Numbered from the stretch's first letter, positions 26,683-34,789 are shown. The stretch is DNA of 64,000 nt from JBFXAF01 sp050178915 (GCA_050178915.1 JBFXFO010000001.1:13769-77768), one strand, 5' to 3'. Translations and numbers: made by a program. The notes: generated from the sequence alone by a model not told the origin.

Positions 26683-27453
26683 ATGAGACTGGGCTTCATC
26701 GGCACCGGGGCGCTGACCGCCGCAATCGTCACCGGGCTGAAGTCGGTGGCCGACAATGATGCTCAGGTGATCGTCTCTCCGCGCAACGAGGAGATCTCGG
26801 CCGGGCTGGCGCGCAGCCTGCCGGATGTCAGCGTTGCAGCCGATAACCAGGCGGTGCTCGACCAGTGCGACATGGTGATGCTGGCGGTGCGGCCGCAGGT
26901 GGCCGCGGAAGTGCTGACCCCGCTGACATTCCGCGCCGACCATCACGTGGTCAGCCTGATCGCCACGGTGTCATCGGAGCAGGTGGCGCGCATCGTCGCT
27001 CCGGCCACGCGGATCACTCTGGCGCTGCCGATGCCGATGTCGGCCTACCGGCAAGGCGCGACGATCATCTGCCCGCCAGACAGGGAGGTCGCGGCGCTGT
27101 TTGGACGCGTGGGTGCGGCGATCGAGGTTGAGAGCACGCAGGAGTTTCAGCTGCTGGGCGGGGTCACAGCGACGTTCGCCACCTTCTTCACGCTGCAGGA
27201 CACCATCCATGGCTGGATGACGGAGCGCGGCGTTCCGTCCGGCAAGGCGCGCGACTACATCGCGGCGATCTACAAGGCACTCGCCAGCGCGCCGGAGAAA
27301 TCGCCAGAGCTGGATTTCGCGCATCTGGCGAAGGAGTACGCGACGCGCGGCGGCATCAACGAGCAGGTGGTGCGCGAACTGATCGGGCGCGGCGTGTTCG
27401 GCATGGTGCGCGACAGCCTCGACAACGCGCACCGGCGCATTTCCGGCGGGTGA
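26683..27453 (+). CDS. Pyrroline-5-carboxylate-reductase-like protein
   Basis: A 256-residue NAD(P)-dependent reductase with the ProC fold: Rossmann start MRLGFIGTGALTAAIVTGLK, DQCDMVMLAVRPQVAAEVL and VSLIATVSSEQVARI. The usual ProC catalytic signatures are altered: the VRAMPNTPA-type motif reads ITLALPMPMSAYRQGATII, and the C-terminal PGGTTIAGL-type motif reads KEYATRGGINEQVVRELIGR. It may therefore be a paralogue with another substrate rather than the housekeeping proline enzyme. GGAGAGATCGG precedes the ATG. Divergent from lgt; followed by an assembly gap. Confidence 0.82.
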   Translation: MRLGFIGTGALTAAIVTGLKSVADNDAQVIVSPRNEEISAGLARSLPDVSVAADNQAVLDQCDMVMLAVRPQVAAEVLTPLTFRADHHVVSLIATVSSEQVARIVAPATRITLALPMPMSAYRQGATIICPPDREVAALFGRVGAAIEVESTQEFQLLGGVTATFATFFTLQDTIHGWMTERGVPSGKARDYIAAIYKALASAPEKSPELDFAHLAKEYATRGGINEQVVRELIGRGVFGMVRDSLDNAHRRISGG

Positions 27454-27465
27454 GGCCGGTGGCGG

Positions 27466-27565
27466 NNNNNNNNNNNNNNNNNNNNNNNNNNNNNNNNNNN
27501 NNNNNNNNNNNNNNNNNNNNNNNNNNNNNNNNNNNNNNNNNNNNNNNNNNNNNNNNNNNNNNNNN
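27466..27565. other. Assembly gap (100 N)
   Basis: A run of exactly 100 N twelve bases after the ProC-like stop codon. The round number means the true gap size is unknown. The flanks do not overlap each other, unlike the second gap in the window. Confidence 0.98.
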
Positions 27566-27667
27566 AAGCGACGGCGCGTCGCCTTGCATTCGGCGGGTGC
27601 CCGGCCTACGTCCCTTGGCAAGGGCGGCGAGCGCCCAAATCCGCCTGCAACGCTTCGGGAGTGTCCC

Positions 27668-27949
27668 ATGTCCAACGGGTCGAACCGCATCCTCGACGAA
27701 TTCGCCAAGCTGATGACCGATGCGGCGGGCGCCGCGCAGGGTGTCCGGCGCGAGGTCGAGACCGCGTTCCGCGCGCAGGCCGAGCGGCTGCTCAACTCCA
27801 TGGATGTGGTGCAGCGCGAGGAGTTCGAGGCGGTGCGCGAGATGGCAATCAAGGCGCGCGACGAGAACGAGAAGCTGGCGCAGCGCATCGCCGCGCTGGA
27901 GGCAAGAATCGGCGTCGCCCCTGCAGCCGAGACTCCCAACGCCTCCTGA
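27668..27949 (+). CDS. UbiK/BMFP-type accessory factor
   Basis: A 93-residue helical protein of the BMFP/YqiC family: an amphipathic N-terminus (NRILDEFAKLMTDAAGAAQG) and a trimeric-coiled-coil-like C-terminal part (DENEKLAQRIAALEARIG) after the conserved VVQREEFEAVREMA. Family members bind membranes and UbiK assists ubiquinone biosynthesis in proteobacteria. GGGAG lies near the ATG. It sits between the ProC-like gene and a YbjN-type gene, an order common in alphaproteobacteria. Confidence 0.9.
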   Translation: MSNGSNRILDEFAKLMTDAAGAAQGVRREVETAFRAQAERLLNSMDVVQREEFEAVREMAIKARDENEKLAQRIAALEARIGVAPAAETPNAS

Positions 27950-28287
27950 CGCGTCTGCCAAGCAGGATTGCGAAAAAATTTTCGCGGCCTGTGGAGGCCT
28001 TCCAAAAGCGCTGTCCGCAGAATCCCTTAAGCCGGCTGGGTGACTCTTTGCGACGGGCTCTGTCCACACCGGCGAGCCTCTGAGCGGCTGCAGGGGGCTG
28101 GCGCCGCGACTCTCGATCAATAGACTGAAATTACAGCATGATTCGGAAACGGGTCATGCACCGTAAAATCGCGCCGACAGGCGGAAACCGTGCAGATGCG
28201 GCATTCCCGGGGTGGAGTGGTGAGTCCTGCGTGATCTCTTCCGGCGCGCCTGCCCAGGCGCCGACCCTAACGACAGGAAGCTTCTTG
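27950..28287. other. Intergenic region before the YbjN-type gene
   Basis: About 340 bp without a convincing gene. It contains the inverted repeat GCATGA-n12-TCATGC at 28137-28160 and a run aaaaaattttcg near 27973. The promoter of the YbjN-csaA pair should lie here. Confidence 0.45.
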
Positions 28288-28788
28288 ATGGAACTCGCCG
28301 AACTTCAATTCAAGCGCGACTCGCACCCGGTGGACGTGATCGAGAAGGTCGCGAACACGAATGACTGGGCGTTCGAGCGCAGCGCCGAGGACGAGATTTC
28401 CATCTCCGTTGCGGGGAACTGGACCGACTATCACGTGTCGTTCTCGTGGATGGAGGATTTCGAGGCGCTGCATCTTGCCTGCGCCTTCGACGTGAAGGTG
28501 CCGGAAAACAGGGCGCTGGAGATCCTGCGGCTGCTCTCGCTGATCAACGAGCAGATGCTGTTCGGGCATTTCGACCTGTGGGAACAGGAAGGCGCGATCA
28601 TGTTCCGCCAGTCGCTGCTGCTCGCCGGTGGCGTGGAGCCGACCAGCCAGCAGGTCGAGGTGCTGCTGTCGTCGGCGCTGGAAGCCTGCGAATGCTATTT
28701 CCAGGCCTTCCAGTTCGTTCTCTGGTCGGGCTCAACGGCACGCGAAGCGCTCGACGGCGTGCTGTTCGAGACCTGCGGCAGCGCCTGA
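28288..28788 (+). CDS. YbjN domain-containing protein
   Basis: A 166-residue cytoplasmic protein of the YbjN family (bacterial sensory-transduction-like fold also related to secretion chaperones). FKRDSHPVDVIEKVANTNDW and SEDEISIS-type segments start the domain, followed by FSWMEDFEALHLACAFDVKV and the C-terminal LEACECYFQAFQFVLWSG. AGGAAG seven bases before ATG 28288 fixes the start; the longer upstream frame lacks family similarity. Ten bases separate it from the CsaA-like gene. Function poorly known; a folding or secretion-stress role is plausible. Confidence 0.88.
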   Translation: MELAELQFKRDSHPVDVIEKVANTNDWAFERSAEDEISISVAGNWTDYHVSFSWMEDFEALHLACAFDVKVPENRALEILRLLSLINEQMLFGHFDLWEQEGAIMFRQSLLLAGGVEPTSQQVEVLLSSALEACECYFQAFQFVLWSGSTAREALDGVLFETCGSA

Positions 28789-28798
28789 GATCATCCGG

Positions 28799-29161
28799 AT
28801 GAGCGCCGGCGGCGGGCCGAAGAAGGCCGAAATCACCTTTGCCGACTTCGACAAGGTCGACATTCGCGCCGGCACGATCGTGTCGGCCGAACCGTTTCCG
28901 GAAGCGCGCAAGCCGGCGATCAAGCTGGTCATCGACTTCGGGCCGGAGATCGGCCTGAAGAAATCGTCGGCGCAGATCACGAAATACTATGCGCCGGAAA
29001 CGCTGCCGGGCCGGCAGGTGATGGCGGTGGTGAATTTCCCGCCGCGCCAGATCGGCAAGTTCATGTCCGAGGTGCTGACGCTCGGCATGCCCGACGAGGA
29101 AGGCGCGGTGGTGCTGACCGCGATCGAGCGGCCGGTGCCGAACGGTGGACGGCTGTTCTAG
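28799..29161 (+). CDS. csaA: CsaA-like tRNA-binding domain protein
   Basis: A 120-residue single OB-fold protein of the EMAP-II/Trbp111 type. The motifs FDKVDIRAGTIVSAEPFPEA, GLKKSSAQIT and GRQVMAVVNFPPRQIGKFMS followed by VLTLGMP are those of CsaA. Such dimers bind tRNA and were proposed as export-related chaperones. The ATG at 28799 is close behind the YbjN gene, so the two are likely co-transcribed. A convergent terminator hairpin lies downstream. Confidence 0.93.
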   Translation: MSAGGGPKKAEITFADFDKVDIRAGTIVSAEPFPEARKPAIKLVIDFGPEIGLKKSSAQITKYYAPETLPGRQVMAVVNFPPRQIGKFMSEVLTLGMPDEEGAVVLTAIERPVPNGGRLF

Positions 29162-29223
29162 GGCCAATGGCTGCCCAGGTGTGGCGGCCGTCCTCGACTT
29201 CGGTACCGCCTGACCTGGACCTC

Positions 29224-29252
29224 CAAAACGAAAGGGCGGCCGAAGCCGCCCT
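29224..29252 (-). terminator. Intrinsic terminator of the FMN reductase gene
   Basis: On the minus strand an 8-bp perfect stem (AGGGCGGC / GCCGCCCT, loop of four) is followed by a T-rich run (TTTCGTTTT), 27 bp past the reductase stop. It may also slow transcription from csaA on the other strand. Confidence 0.8.
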
Positions 29253-29278
29253 CCCGCCACGCGGAGACCTTGGGAGGA

Positions 29279-29881
29279 TCAGGCCGCCTTGGACTGTGCC
29301 GCGGCGTCGGAGTCGCGCGCCGTCTTCAGCGCATGCGCCCACCAGGAGAGCTGATCGAGCATGGCGGTCGCGCCTTCGGCCAGATGCGTCTTCTCCGCCA
29401 GCGGCTCGTTCTTCGTCAGCGCGCCAATGAAGTCGGCGCCGGCGATGTGAACGCCCGCCCGCGTCGGGGCCATCTGCAGCTCGACCGCGATGTTGCGCAG
29501 GTGCTCGACGGCGCGTGCCGCGCCCAGAACGCCGTAGCCGACGAAGGCGGCCGGCTTCTTGTTCCACTCGCCATAGGCATAATCGAGCGCGTTCTTGAGC
29601 ACCGCGGTCGGCGCGCGGTTGTATTCGGCCGCCACGAAGATGTACCCGTCATAGGAGGCGACGGTCTTCTGCCACTTCTGCGCCACCTCGTTCTTCGACG
29701 GCGCCCAGGCCGGCGAGATCGGCTCGTCGAAGAAGGGCAGCGGGTAGTCCTTCAGGTCGACGATCTCGAAATCGAGGTCGGTGCGGGCCTTGGCGATGTC
29801 GGCGATCCACTGCGTGGCCTTGTCGGCGAAGCGATTCGGACGGATCGAGCCGATCACGATCGCGATCTTCGGTTTGGACAT
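29279..29881 (-). CDS. NADPH-dependent FMN reductase family protein
   Basis: A 200-residue flavodoxin-fold reductase. The FMN phosphate loop is IGSIRPNRFADKATQW near the N-terminus; FDEPISPAW and YIFVAAEYNRAPTAVLKNAL with YGEWNKKPAAFVGYG are typical of NAD(P)H:quinone/azo-reductase relatives. AGGAAGC lies just before ATG 29881. It is divergent from an HxlR-type regulator, the classic arrangement for redox- or electrophile-responsive control, with a GGTATC inverted repeat in between. The natural substrate is probably a quinone or other electrophile (inference). Confidence 0.93.
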   Translation of the reverse strand: MSKPKIAIVIGSIRPNRFADKATQWIADIAKARTDLDFEIVDLKDYPLPFFDEPISPAWAPSKNEVAQKWQKTVASYDGYIFVAAEYNRAPTAVLKNALDYAYGEWNKKPAAFVGYGVLGAARAVEHLRNIAVELQMAPTRAGVHIAGADFIGALTKNEPLAEKTHLAEGATAMLDQLSWWAHALKTARDSDAAAQSKAA

Positions 29882-29938
29882 GGTGCTTCCTTTCGGTGTC
29901 TCTGGTACTATTGGTGCTTAGGTCACCAAGAAACTGTT

Positions 29939-29975
29939 GGTATCTGAACGATACCGACACCATATTGGATACCAA
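29939..29975. promoter_or_regulatory. Candidate HxlR operator
   Basis: A perfect inverted repeat GGTATC-n5-GATACC (29939-29955) followed by a third half-site GATACC (29969-29974) lies between the FMN reductase and the HxlR regulator genes. The spacing suits a winged-helix dimer plus an extra half-site. A weaker TGGTG-n7-CACCA pair lies upstream near 29911-29927. Confidence 0.55.
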
Positions 29976-30001
29976 TGGGAGCCACGCAAGGAGGCACTTT
30001 C

Positions 30002-30376
30002 TTGAAACCGGGTCACCCGCATGCAACCGAAGACTGCCGGGCCGTCAGCGCCGTGCTGCAGCGCGTGGGCGACAAATGGACGATCCTCGTCGTGCAGCGG
30101 CTAGGGCACGGCCCGCGCCGCTTCAACGAGCTGCGTCAGGACGTCGGCGGCATTTCGCAGAAGATGCTGACGACGACACTGCGCAGCCTCGAGCGCGACG
30201 GCTTCGTCACCCGCACCGTCTTCCCGACCATCCCGCCGCGCGTCGACTACGAACTGACCGATCTCGGGCGCGAACTGCTGGTGCCGGTGCATGCTCTGGG
30301 CGAATGGGCGCGCACCAACATCGACCGTATCTATGCGGCGAGAGCGCGCTTCGACGGCGCCATCGCGGCGGAGTGA
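30002..30376 (+). CDS. HxlR family transcriptional regulator
   Basis: A 124-residue winged-helix regulator: CRAVSAVLQRVGDKWTILVV, the recognition region RRFNELRQDVGGISQKMLTT, and wing RDGFVTRTVFPTIPPRVDYE. The start is taken as TTG 30002 because AAGGAGG sits seven bases upstream and the protein then begins MKPGHPHATEDC like its family; an in-frame ATG at 29975 lies inside a candidate operator half-site. HxlR proteins of the QorR/YodB group sense quinones through an N-terminal Cys such as the one here in TEDC. It probably represses itself and the divergent reductase. Confidence 0.9.
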   Translation: MKPGHPHATEDCRAVSAVLQRVGDKWTILVVQRLGHGPRRFNELRQDVGGISQKMLTTTLRSLERDGFVTRTVFPTIPPRVDYELTDLGRELLVPVHALGEWARTNIDRIYAARARFDGAIAAE

Positions 30377-30404
30377 TTTTTGCCAGCGGCGTCATCCCGG
30401 CCCA

Positions 30405-30626
30405 GCCCCTCTCTTGCGATTTCTAACGCTTAGCTACGCTAAGACGTTGAAATCGCTTTCTCCCCCGCAAGGGGGAGATAAGGGCGCTATGCCGTTACGC
30501 TACGGCCTATCGCTACTTCGAGACTAAGGCGGAGTGGTCAATGCAGCGGTATCTCCCCCCTTGCGGGGGAGAAAGCGATTTCGGCATCTTGGCAACGCCA
30601 AGTTCCAGAAATCGCAAGAGAGGGGC
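30405..30626. repeat. Large intergenic inverted repeat
   Basis: Two arms of about 76 bp, 30405-30480 and 30550-30626, are imperfect inverted copies: gcccctctcttgcgattt and aaatcgcaagagaggggc at the outer ends, and cgctttctcccccgcaag and cttgcgggggagaaagcg near the centre. The spacer holds a smaller repeat. A single arm also occurs at 3701-3750. This looks like a mobile non-coding palindromic element, here between the convergent HxlR and thioesterase genes. Confidence 0.85.
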
Positions 30627-30648
30627 TTACTGGAGAGCCGCGACCAAA

Positions 30649-31038
30649 TCAGGCGGGCGGGATGGGGGTCGGCCGCCCGGTGGCGTCAAGCGCCACCATG
30701 ATGAAGTCGGCGTCGGTGACGCGCTCCATGACATGCGACAGGTAGCGCTGCGCCCAGGCTTCCACCTTCAAGGTCATCGAGGTACGCCCGACGCGCGTCA
30801 CGTCGGTGTAGATGCACAGCGTGTCGCCGATCTTCATCGGCTTGGCGAAGGACATCTCCTTGACCGCCGCCGTCACCACGCGGCCGCGCGCCCGTTCCGC
30901 CGCGCGGATGCCGCAGGCCAGGTCCATCTGCGCCATCACCCAGCCGCCGAAAATGTCGTTGGCGGCGTTGGCGTCGGACGGCATGGCGAGCGTGCGCAGC
31001 GTCAGTTCGCCGGTCGGCTTTTCGGTGGGCTCGGACAT
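30649..31038 (-). CDS. Acyl-CoA thioesterase, YciA type
   Basis: A 129-residue hot-dog-fold thioesterase hydrolysing acyl-CoAs. The conserved loop NAANDIFGGWVMAQMDLACG contains the catalytic Asp, followed by VVTAAVKEMSFAKPMKIGDT and YLSHVMERVTDADFIMVALD. Length and motif order match YciA. It is divergent from the GMC oxidoreductase gene. Confidence 0.92.
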   Translation of the reverse strand: MSEPTEKPTGELTLRTLAMPSDANAANDIFGGWVMAQMDLACGIRAAERARGRVVTAAVKEMSFAKPMKIGDTLCIYTDVTRVGRTSMTLKVEAWAQRYLSHVMERVTDADFIMVALDATGRPTPIPPA

Positions 31039-31190
31039 GGTTCTGGCGCTCCGCTCTCTCCCGCTTGGCTAGCGGCGCGCCAAAGCCTCGTCAACGCCGC
31101 GCGTGGCGGTCGCTTTTTTCACAGCCGATGCCGGAAGGGCATGGTGACGCCGCCCCTGCCGTGCCGTTAGCTTCCGGCACCGGGGCGTTC

Positions 31191-32813
31191 ATGCGCATGC
31201 AGACATATGATTTCATCATCGTCGGCTCGGGCTCGGCGGGTTCGGTGGTCGCCGAACGCCTGTCGGCCGGGGGACGCTTTTCCGTGCTGGTGCTGGAAGC
31301 CGGCGGCAGCGACATGCGCTTTTACGTGCATATGCCGCTTGGCTACGGCAAGACCTTCTACGATCCCGCCGTCAACTGGAACTACCGCACCGAGCCGGAC
31401 CCCGGTCTGGCGGGCAACGCCGACCACTGGCCGCGCGGCAGACTGCTCGGCGGTTCGTCGTCCATCAACGCCATGGTGTGGATCCGCGGCGCGCGCGAGG
31501 ACTTCGACGACTGGCAGGCCGCCGGCAATCCGGGCTGGGGCTATGACGACGTGCTGCCGATCTTCAAGCAGATCGAGGACAACGAGGCCGGCGCCGACCG
31601 GTGGCGCGCCACCGGCGGGCCGATCCACATCGCCGACAACCGCGCCCGCGTGCACCCGCTGACAAAGCTTTTCGTGAAAGCCGGGGAGGAACTCGGCCTG
31701 GCGGAGAACCACGACTTCAACGGCGCCAGCCAGGACGGCATCGGCATCTACCAGACCAACATCTCCAATGGCCGCCGCGTGTCTGCCGCGCGCGCCTTCC
31801 TGCGTCCGGCAATGAAGCGGTCGAACGTCCGCGTCGTGACCAAGGCGCTCGTTACCCGCATCCTGTTTGAAGGCGCGCGAGCCGTCGGCGTCGAATACCG
31901 TCGCAACGGCGCCGTCGAGCAGGCACGCGCCGGGCGCGAAGTCATCCTGTCGGCCGGGTCGATCAACACCCCGCAGCTGCTCGAACTTTCAGGCGTGGGC
32001 GACCCGGCCATCCTTTCCGGCCTCGGCATTCCGGTCGTGCACGCCAACGCCAATGTCGGCGAACACCTGCAGGACCATGTCGGGATCAACTACACCTACA
32101 GAGCGCGCGTCCCGACCCTGAACCAGCGGCTGCGCCCGTGGTGGGGCAAGCTGCTGGTCGGCATGCAGTGGATGTTCCTGCGCAGCGGTCCGCTGTCGAT
32201 GAGCATCAACCATGGCGGCGGCTTCTTCCGCACCGACGCTGCGCATGCGCGCGCCAACATGCAGCTCTATTTCCAGGCCTTCTCGACGGTCATCCCGAAG
32301 ACCGGCGAACGCCCGATCCTCTCGCCCGACCCCTTCGCCGGCTTCTCGCTCGGTCTCTCCAACTGCCGCCCCACCAGCCGCGGCTCGATCCACATCAAGG
32401 CCAACGATCCGGCCGCCTATCCGAAGATCGTGCCCAACGCCTATTCGACCGGTTCCGACGTGCAGGAGATGCTCGGCGCGGTGAAATTCCTGCGCCGGCT
32501 CGCGGCGACAAAAGCACTCTCGACGGTGATCGAGGAAGAGGTGCTGCCCGGCCCGAAGGTGCTGACCGACGAGCAGATGATCGACGATTTCCGCCGCCGC
32601 AGCGGCACCGTCTACCACCCGTGCTCGACGGCCCGCATGGGGTCCGACGCGGCGAATTCGGTGGTCGATCCGCGCCTGCGCGTGCACGGAATTGCGGGCC
32701 TGCGCGTCATCGACGCGTCGATCTTCCCCGGCAACATCACCGGCAACACCAACGCCGCCTCGATAATGACGGGCTGGAAGGGCGCCGAGATGGTGCTGGA
32801 GGACAACAAGTGA
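31191..32813 (+). CDS. GMC family FAD-dependent oxidoreductase (choline/alcohol-dehydrogenase-like)
   Basis: A 540-residue flavoprotein. The FAD loop is DFIIVGSGSAGSVVAERLSA; GMC signature 1 includes RGRLLGGSSSINAMVWIRGA, signature 2 is GREVILSAGSINTPQLLELS, and the C-terminal active-site region reads YHPCSTARMGSDAANSVVDP then IDASIFPGNITGNTNAASIM. Members oxidise choline, alcohols or polyethylene glycols; which one here is not determinable, and it is not next to betB/betI. ATG 31191 and ATG 31197 are both possible starts. Its stop codon overlaps the GTG of a DUF559 gene. Confidence 0.92.
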   Translation: MRMQTYDFIIVGSGSAGSVVAERLSAGGRFSVLVLEAGGSDMRFYVHMPLGYGKTFYDPAVNWNYRTEPDPGLAGNADHWPRGRLLGGSSSINAMVWIRGAREDFDDWQAAGNPGWGYDDVLPIFKQIEDNEAGADRWRATGGPIHIADNRARVHPLTKLFVKAGEELGLAENHDFNGASQDGIGIYQTNISNGRRVSAARAFLRPAMKRSNVRVVTKALVTRILFEGARAVGVEYRRNGAVEQARAGREVILSAGSINTPQLLELSGVGDPAILSGLGIPVVHANANVGEHLQDHVGINYTYRARVPTLNQRLRPWWGKLLVGMQWMFLRSGPLSMSINHGGGFFRTDAAHARANMQLYFQAFSTVIPKTGERPILSPDPFAGFSLGLSNCRPTSRGSIHIKANDPAAYPKIVPNAYSTGSDVQEMLGAVKFLRRLAATKALSTVIEEEVLPGPKVLTDEQMIDDFRRRSGTVYHPCSTARMGSDAANSVVDPRLRVHGIAGLRVIDASIFPGNITGNTNAASIMTGWKGAEMVLEDNK

Positions 32814-33226
32814 CAAACGCTACGCCGGGCGGCCGCAGTCGTCGGAAGCCGGGAGCGACGACGCGGGCGAGGTCCCTTCGGCACGGCGACAACATGGCAG
32901 AAGCCCTTCTTTGGGAGGAGTTGAAGGACCGGAAGCTTGGCGGCCTCAAATTTGTCCGCCAGTTCCCGGTGGGTCCCTACTTCGCCGATTTCTGTTGCCG
33001 TAGCCATAAGCTGGTCATCGAGGTGGACGGCAGCCAGCACGCCGACAACGCTCGTGACCGGAGCCGCGACGAGTTCTTCAGGCAACAGGGTTTCTCGACA
33101 ATTCGGTTCTGGAACACCGATATTTTCAAGCAGCTCACGTCGGTTTGCGAAACGATATTGGCCGCTCTCGACGGTCGTTTGGCTGAAAGCGTGGTCGCGT
33201 CAGACCTGCGCTACCTGAAAGCCTGA
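32810..33226 (+). CDS. DUF559 (Vsr-like endonuclease fold) protein
   Basis: A 138-residue protein of the DUF559 family, related to very-short-patch-repair endonucleases. The core reads RARSLRHGDNMAEALLWEEL, GGLKFVRQFPVGPYFADFCC, the nuclease motif KLVIEVDGSQHADNARDRSR and GFSTIRFWNTDIF. The GTG start at 32810 overlaps the GMC stop (GTGA), giving translational coupling and including the whole family N-terminus. The catalytic D/E residues of the PD-(D/E)XK-like core (D in FADFC, E and D in IEVDGS) are present. Function in the cell is unknown; its coupling to an oxidoreductase gene is odd. Confidence 0.88.
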   Translation: MTNATPGGRSRRKPGATTRARSLRHGDNMAEALLWEELKDRKLGGLKFVRQFPVGPYFADFCCRSHKLVIEVDGSQHADNARDRSRDEFFRQQGFSTIRFWNTDIFKQLTSVCETILAALDGRLAESVVASDLRYLKA

Positions 33227-33238
33227 CCATGCCTGATC

Positions 33239-33387
33239 ACCCCCTCACCGCCTCGCTTCGCTCGGCACCTCTCCCCCACGGCGTGAGGGCGAGGAACCCA
33301 AGCTGGAGCAGGGACGCCGCGGCAGTGGTTCCTCTCCCCCGGGCAGGGGGAGAGGTGGCGCCGCGAAGCGGCGGCGGTGAGGGGGTG
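33239..33387. repeat. Intergenic palindromic repeat
   Basis: A 149-bp palindrome with outer arms caccccctcaccgcc (33239-33253) and ggcggtgagggggtg (33373-33387) and inner hairpins such as CTCTCCCCC-gggca-GGGGGAGAG. It fills the gap before the enolase-superfamily gene and belongs to the dispersed repeat family of this window. Confidence 0.85.
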
Positions 33388-33413
33388 CTTTCAAACCAAC
33401 CAAGGAGCCAGTC

Positions 33414-34643
33414 ATGAAGATCACCGACGTGAAGACCTTCGTGGTCGGCAATCCGCCGCCCGGCATCGGCGGCAAGTATTTCATCTTCGTGCGCCTCACC
33501 ACCGACTCGAACGTGGTGGGCTATGGCGAGGCCTACAACGCCACCTTCGGCCCGCATGTCACCGCGAAGATGATCGAGGACTGCGCCGAGCGCTACCTCA
33601 TCGGCCAGGACCCGCACGACATCGAGACGTTCTTCCGCCGCGCCTATTCGTCGGGCTTCACGCAGCGCCCTGACATTTCGATGATGGGATGTGTGTCGGC
33701 GCTCGAAATGGCCTGCCTCGACATCGTCGGCAAGGAAGCCAACAAGCCGGTCTACAAGCTGCTCGGCGGGCAGGTGCACGAGACGCTGCGCTCCTACACC
33801 TACCTCTACCCGCACGAGGGCAGCGTCCACACCGAGGATGTGGGGCCGAAGAACGTCTACAACGATCCCGATCTCGCGGCCGAATGTGCGCTGCTCTACG
33901 TGCAGCAGGGCTTCAACGCCGTGAAGCTCGACCCGGCCGGACCCTACACGGCTTTCGACGGTCACCAGCCGCGCCTGATCGACATCGACCTCTCGGCCCG
34001 CATGGTGAAGGCGATACGCGAGGCGGTCGGCACAAAAGCTGACATCCTGTTCGGCACGCACGGGCAGTTCACCGCATCCGGCGCGCTGCGCATGGCGCGG
34101 GCCATCGAGCCCTACGATCCGCTCTGGTTCGAGGAGCCGGTGCCGCCCGACATGCCGGAGGTGATGGCGCAGGTGGCGCGCGGCACCTCGATCCCGATCG
34201 CGACGGGCGAGCGGCTGGCGACGAAATGGGAATTTGCGCGCGTTATCGAACAGCGTGCCGCCAGCATCCTGCAGCCCGATCTCGGCCGCTCAGGCGGCAT
34301 TCTGGAGACCAAGAAGATCGCGGCGATGGCCGAGGCCTATCACATCCAGATCGCGCCGCACTGCTATTGCGGGCCGATCGTCGGCGCCGCCAACATCCAG
34401 CTGGCGGTGACGCTGCCGAACTTCCTCATCCTCGAATCGCTGAAGCAGTGGGACGGCTTCCACGCGACGCTGCTGAAGCAGAAGATCGAGTGGCAGGACG
34501 GCCATGTCATTCCCTCGAAGGAGCCCGGCCTCGGCGTCGAGCTGAACGAGGCAGTGGCGGAGGCACATCCCTATGATGGCAAGGCGCTGCACCTGCACAT
34601 GGCGCCGGACCCGCTGATGCCGGCGCCGGGGAATGCCGGGTGA
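33414..34643 (+). CDS. Enolase-superfamily sugar-acid dehydratase (mandelate racemase/galactonate dehydratase group)
   Basis: A 409-residue enolase-superfamily enzyme. It starts MKITDVKTFVVGNPPPGIGG with the N-terminal capping domain; barrel residues include K in FNAVKLDPAG, the DILFGTHGQFT strand, metal ligands in WFEEPVPPD and IATGERL, and the catalytic His in IQIAPHCYCGPI. This pattern fits sugar-acid dehydratases of the DgoD/ManD neighbourhood rather than mandelate racemase itself. CAAGGAG precedes the ATG. Exact substrate (galactonate, gluconate, mannonate or other) cannot be told. A 41-residue lipoprotein gene overlaps its stop. Confidence 0.9.
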   Translation: MKITDVKTFVVGNPPPGIGGKYFIFVRLTTDSNVVGYGEAYNATFGPHVTAKMIEDCAERYLIGQDPHDIETFFRRAYSSGFTQRPDISMMGCVSALEMACLDIVGKEANKPVYKLLGGQVHETLRSYTYLYPHEGSVHTEDVGPKNVYNDPDLAAECALLYVQQGFNAVKLDPAGPYTAFDGHQPRLIDIDLSARMVKAIREAVGTKADILFGTHGQFTASGALRMARAIEPYDPLWFEEPVPPDMPEVMAQVARGTSIPIATGERLATKWEFARVIEQRAASILQPDLGRSGGILETKKIAAMAEAYHIQIAPHCYCGPIVGAANIQLAVTLPNFLILESLKQWDGFHATLLKQKIEWQDGHVIPSKEPGLGVELNEAVAEAHPYDGKALHLHMAPDPLMPAPGNAG

Positions 34644-34765
34644 GGCTGGCGGCGCTGCTTGCGCTCGTCGTTGCGCTGGCGCTGCCCGGCTGCGCCGGAC
34701 GCGAACGCCGGCACAAATGCGTGGAGCTGCCGAACGGCCTGGTGGAGTGCAACGAGGCGCGTTAG
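34640..34765 (+). CDS. Very small lipoprotein
   Basis: A 41-codon gene starting at GTG 34640, overlapping the stop of the dehydratase gene. The product MRLAALLALVVALALPGCAG has a short signal peptide with lipobox ALPGC, then a 22-residue charged tail with two further cysteines (HKCVELPNGLVECNEAR). It is probably anchored to the membrane. Function unknown. The in-frame signal, lipobox and coupled start make chance unlikely. Confidence 0.7.
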   Translation: MRLAALLALVVALALPGCAGRERRHKCVELPNGLVECNEAR

Positions 34766-34789
34766 CCGCTCGCCGGCGGGAGCGGGCGG

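Noticed and set aside
26683..27453. Naming the gene proC
   Set aside because: Two diagnostic motifs are altered, so I use a family-level name only.
27356..28120. Frames crossing the first N run
   Set aside because: They translate unknown bases; nothing can be inferred across a gap of unknown size.
31191..32813. Calling the GMC gene betA
   Set aside because: The family is right, but there is no betB or betI neighbour and the sequence could equally be another alcohol dehydrogenase.
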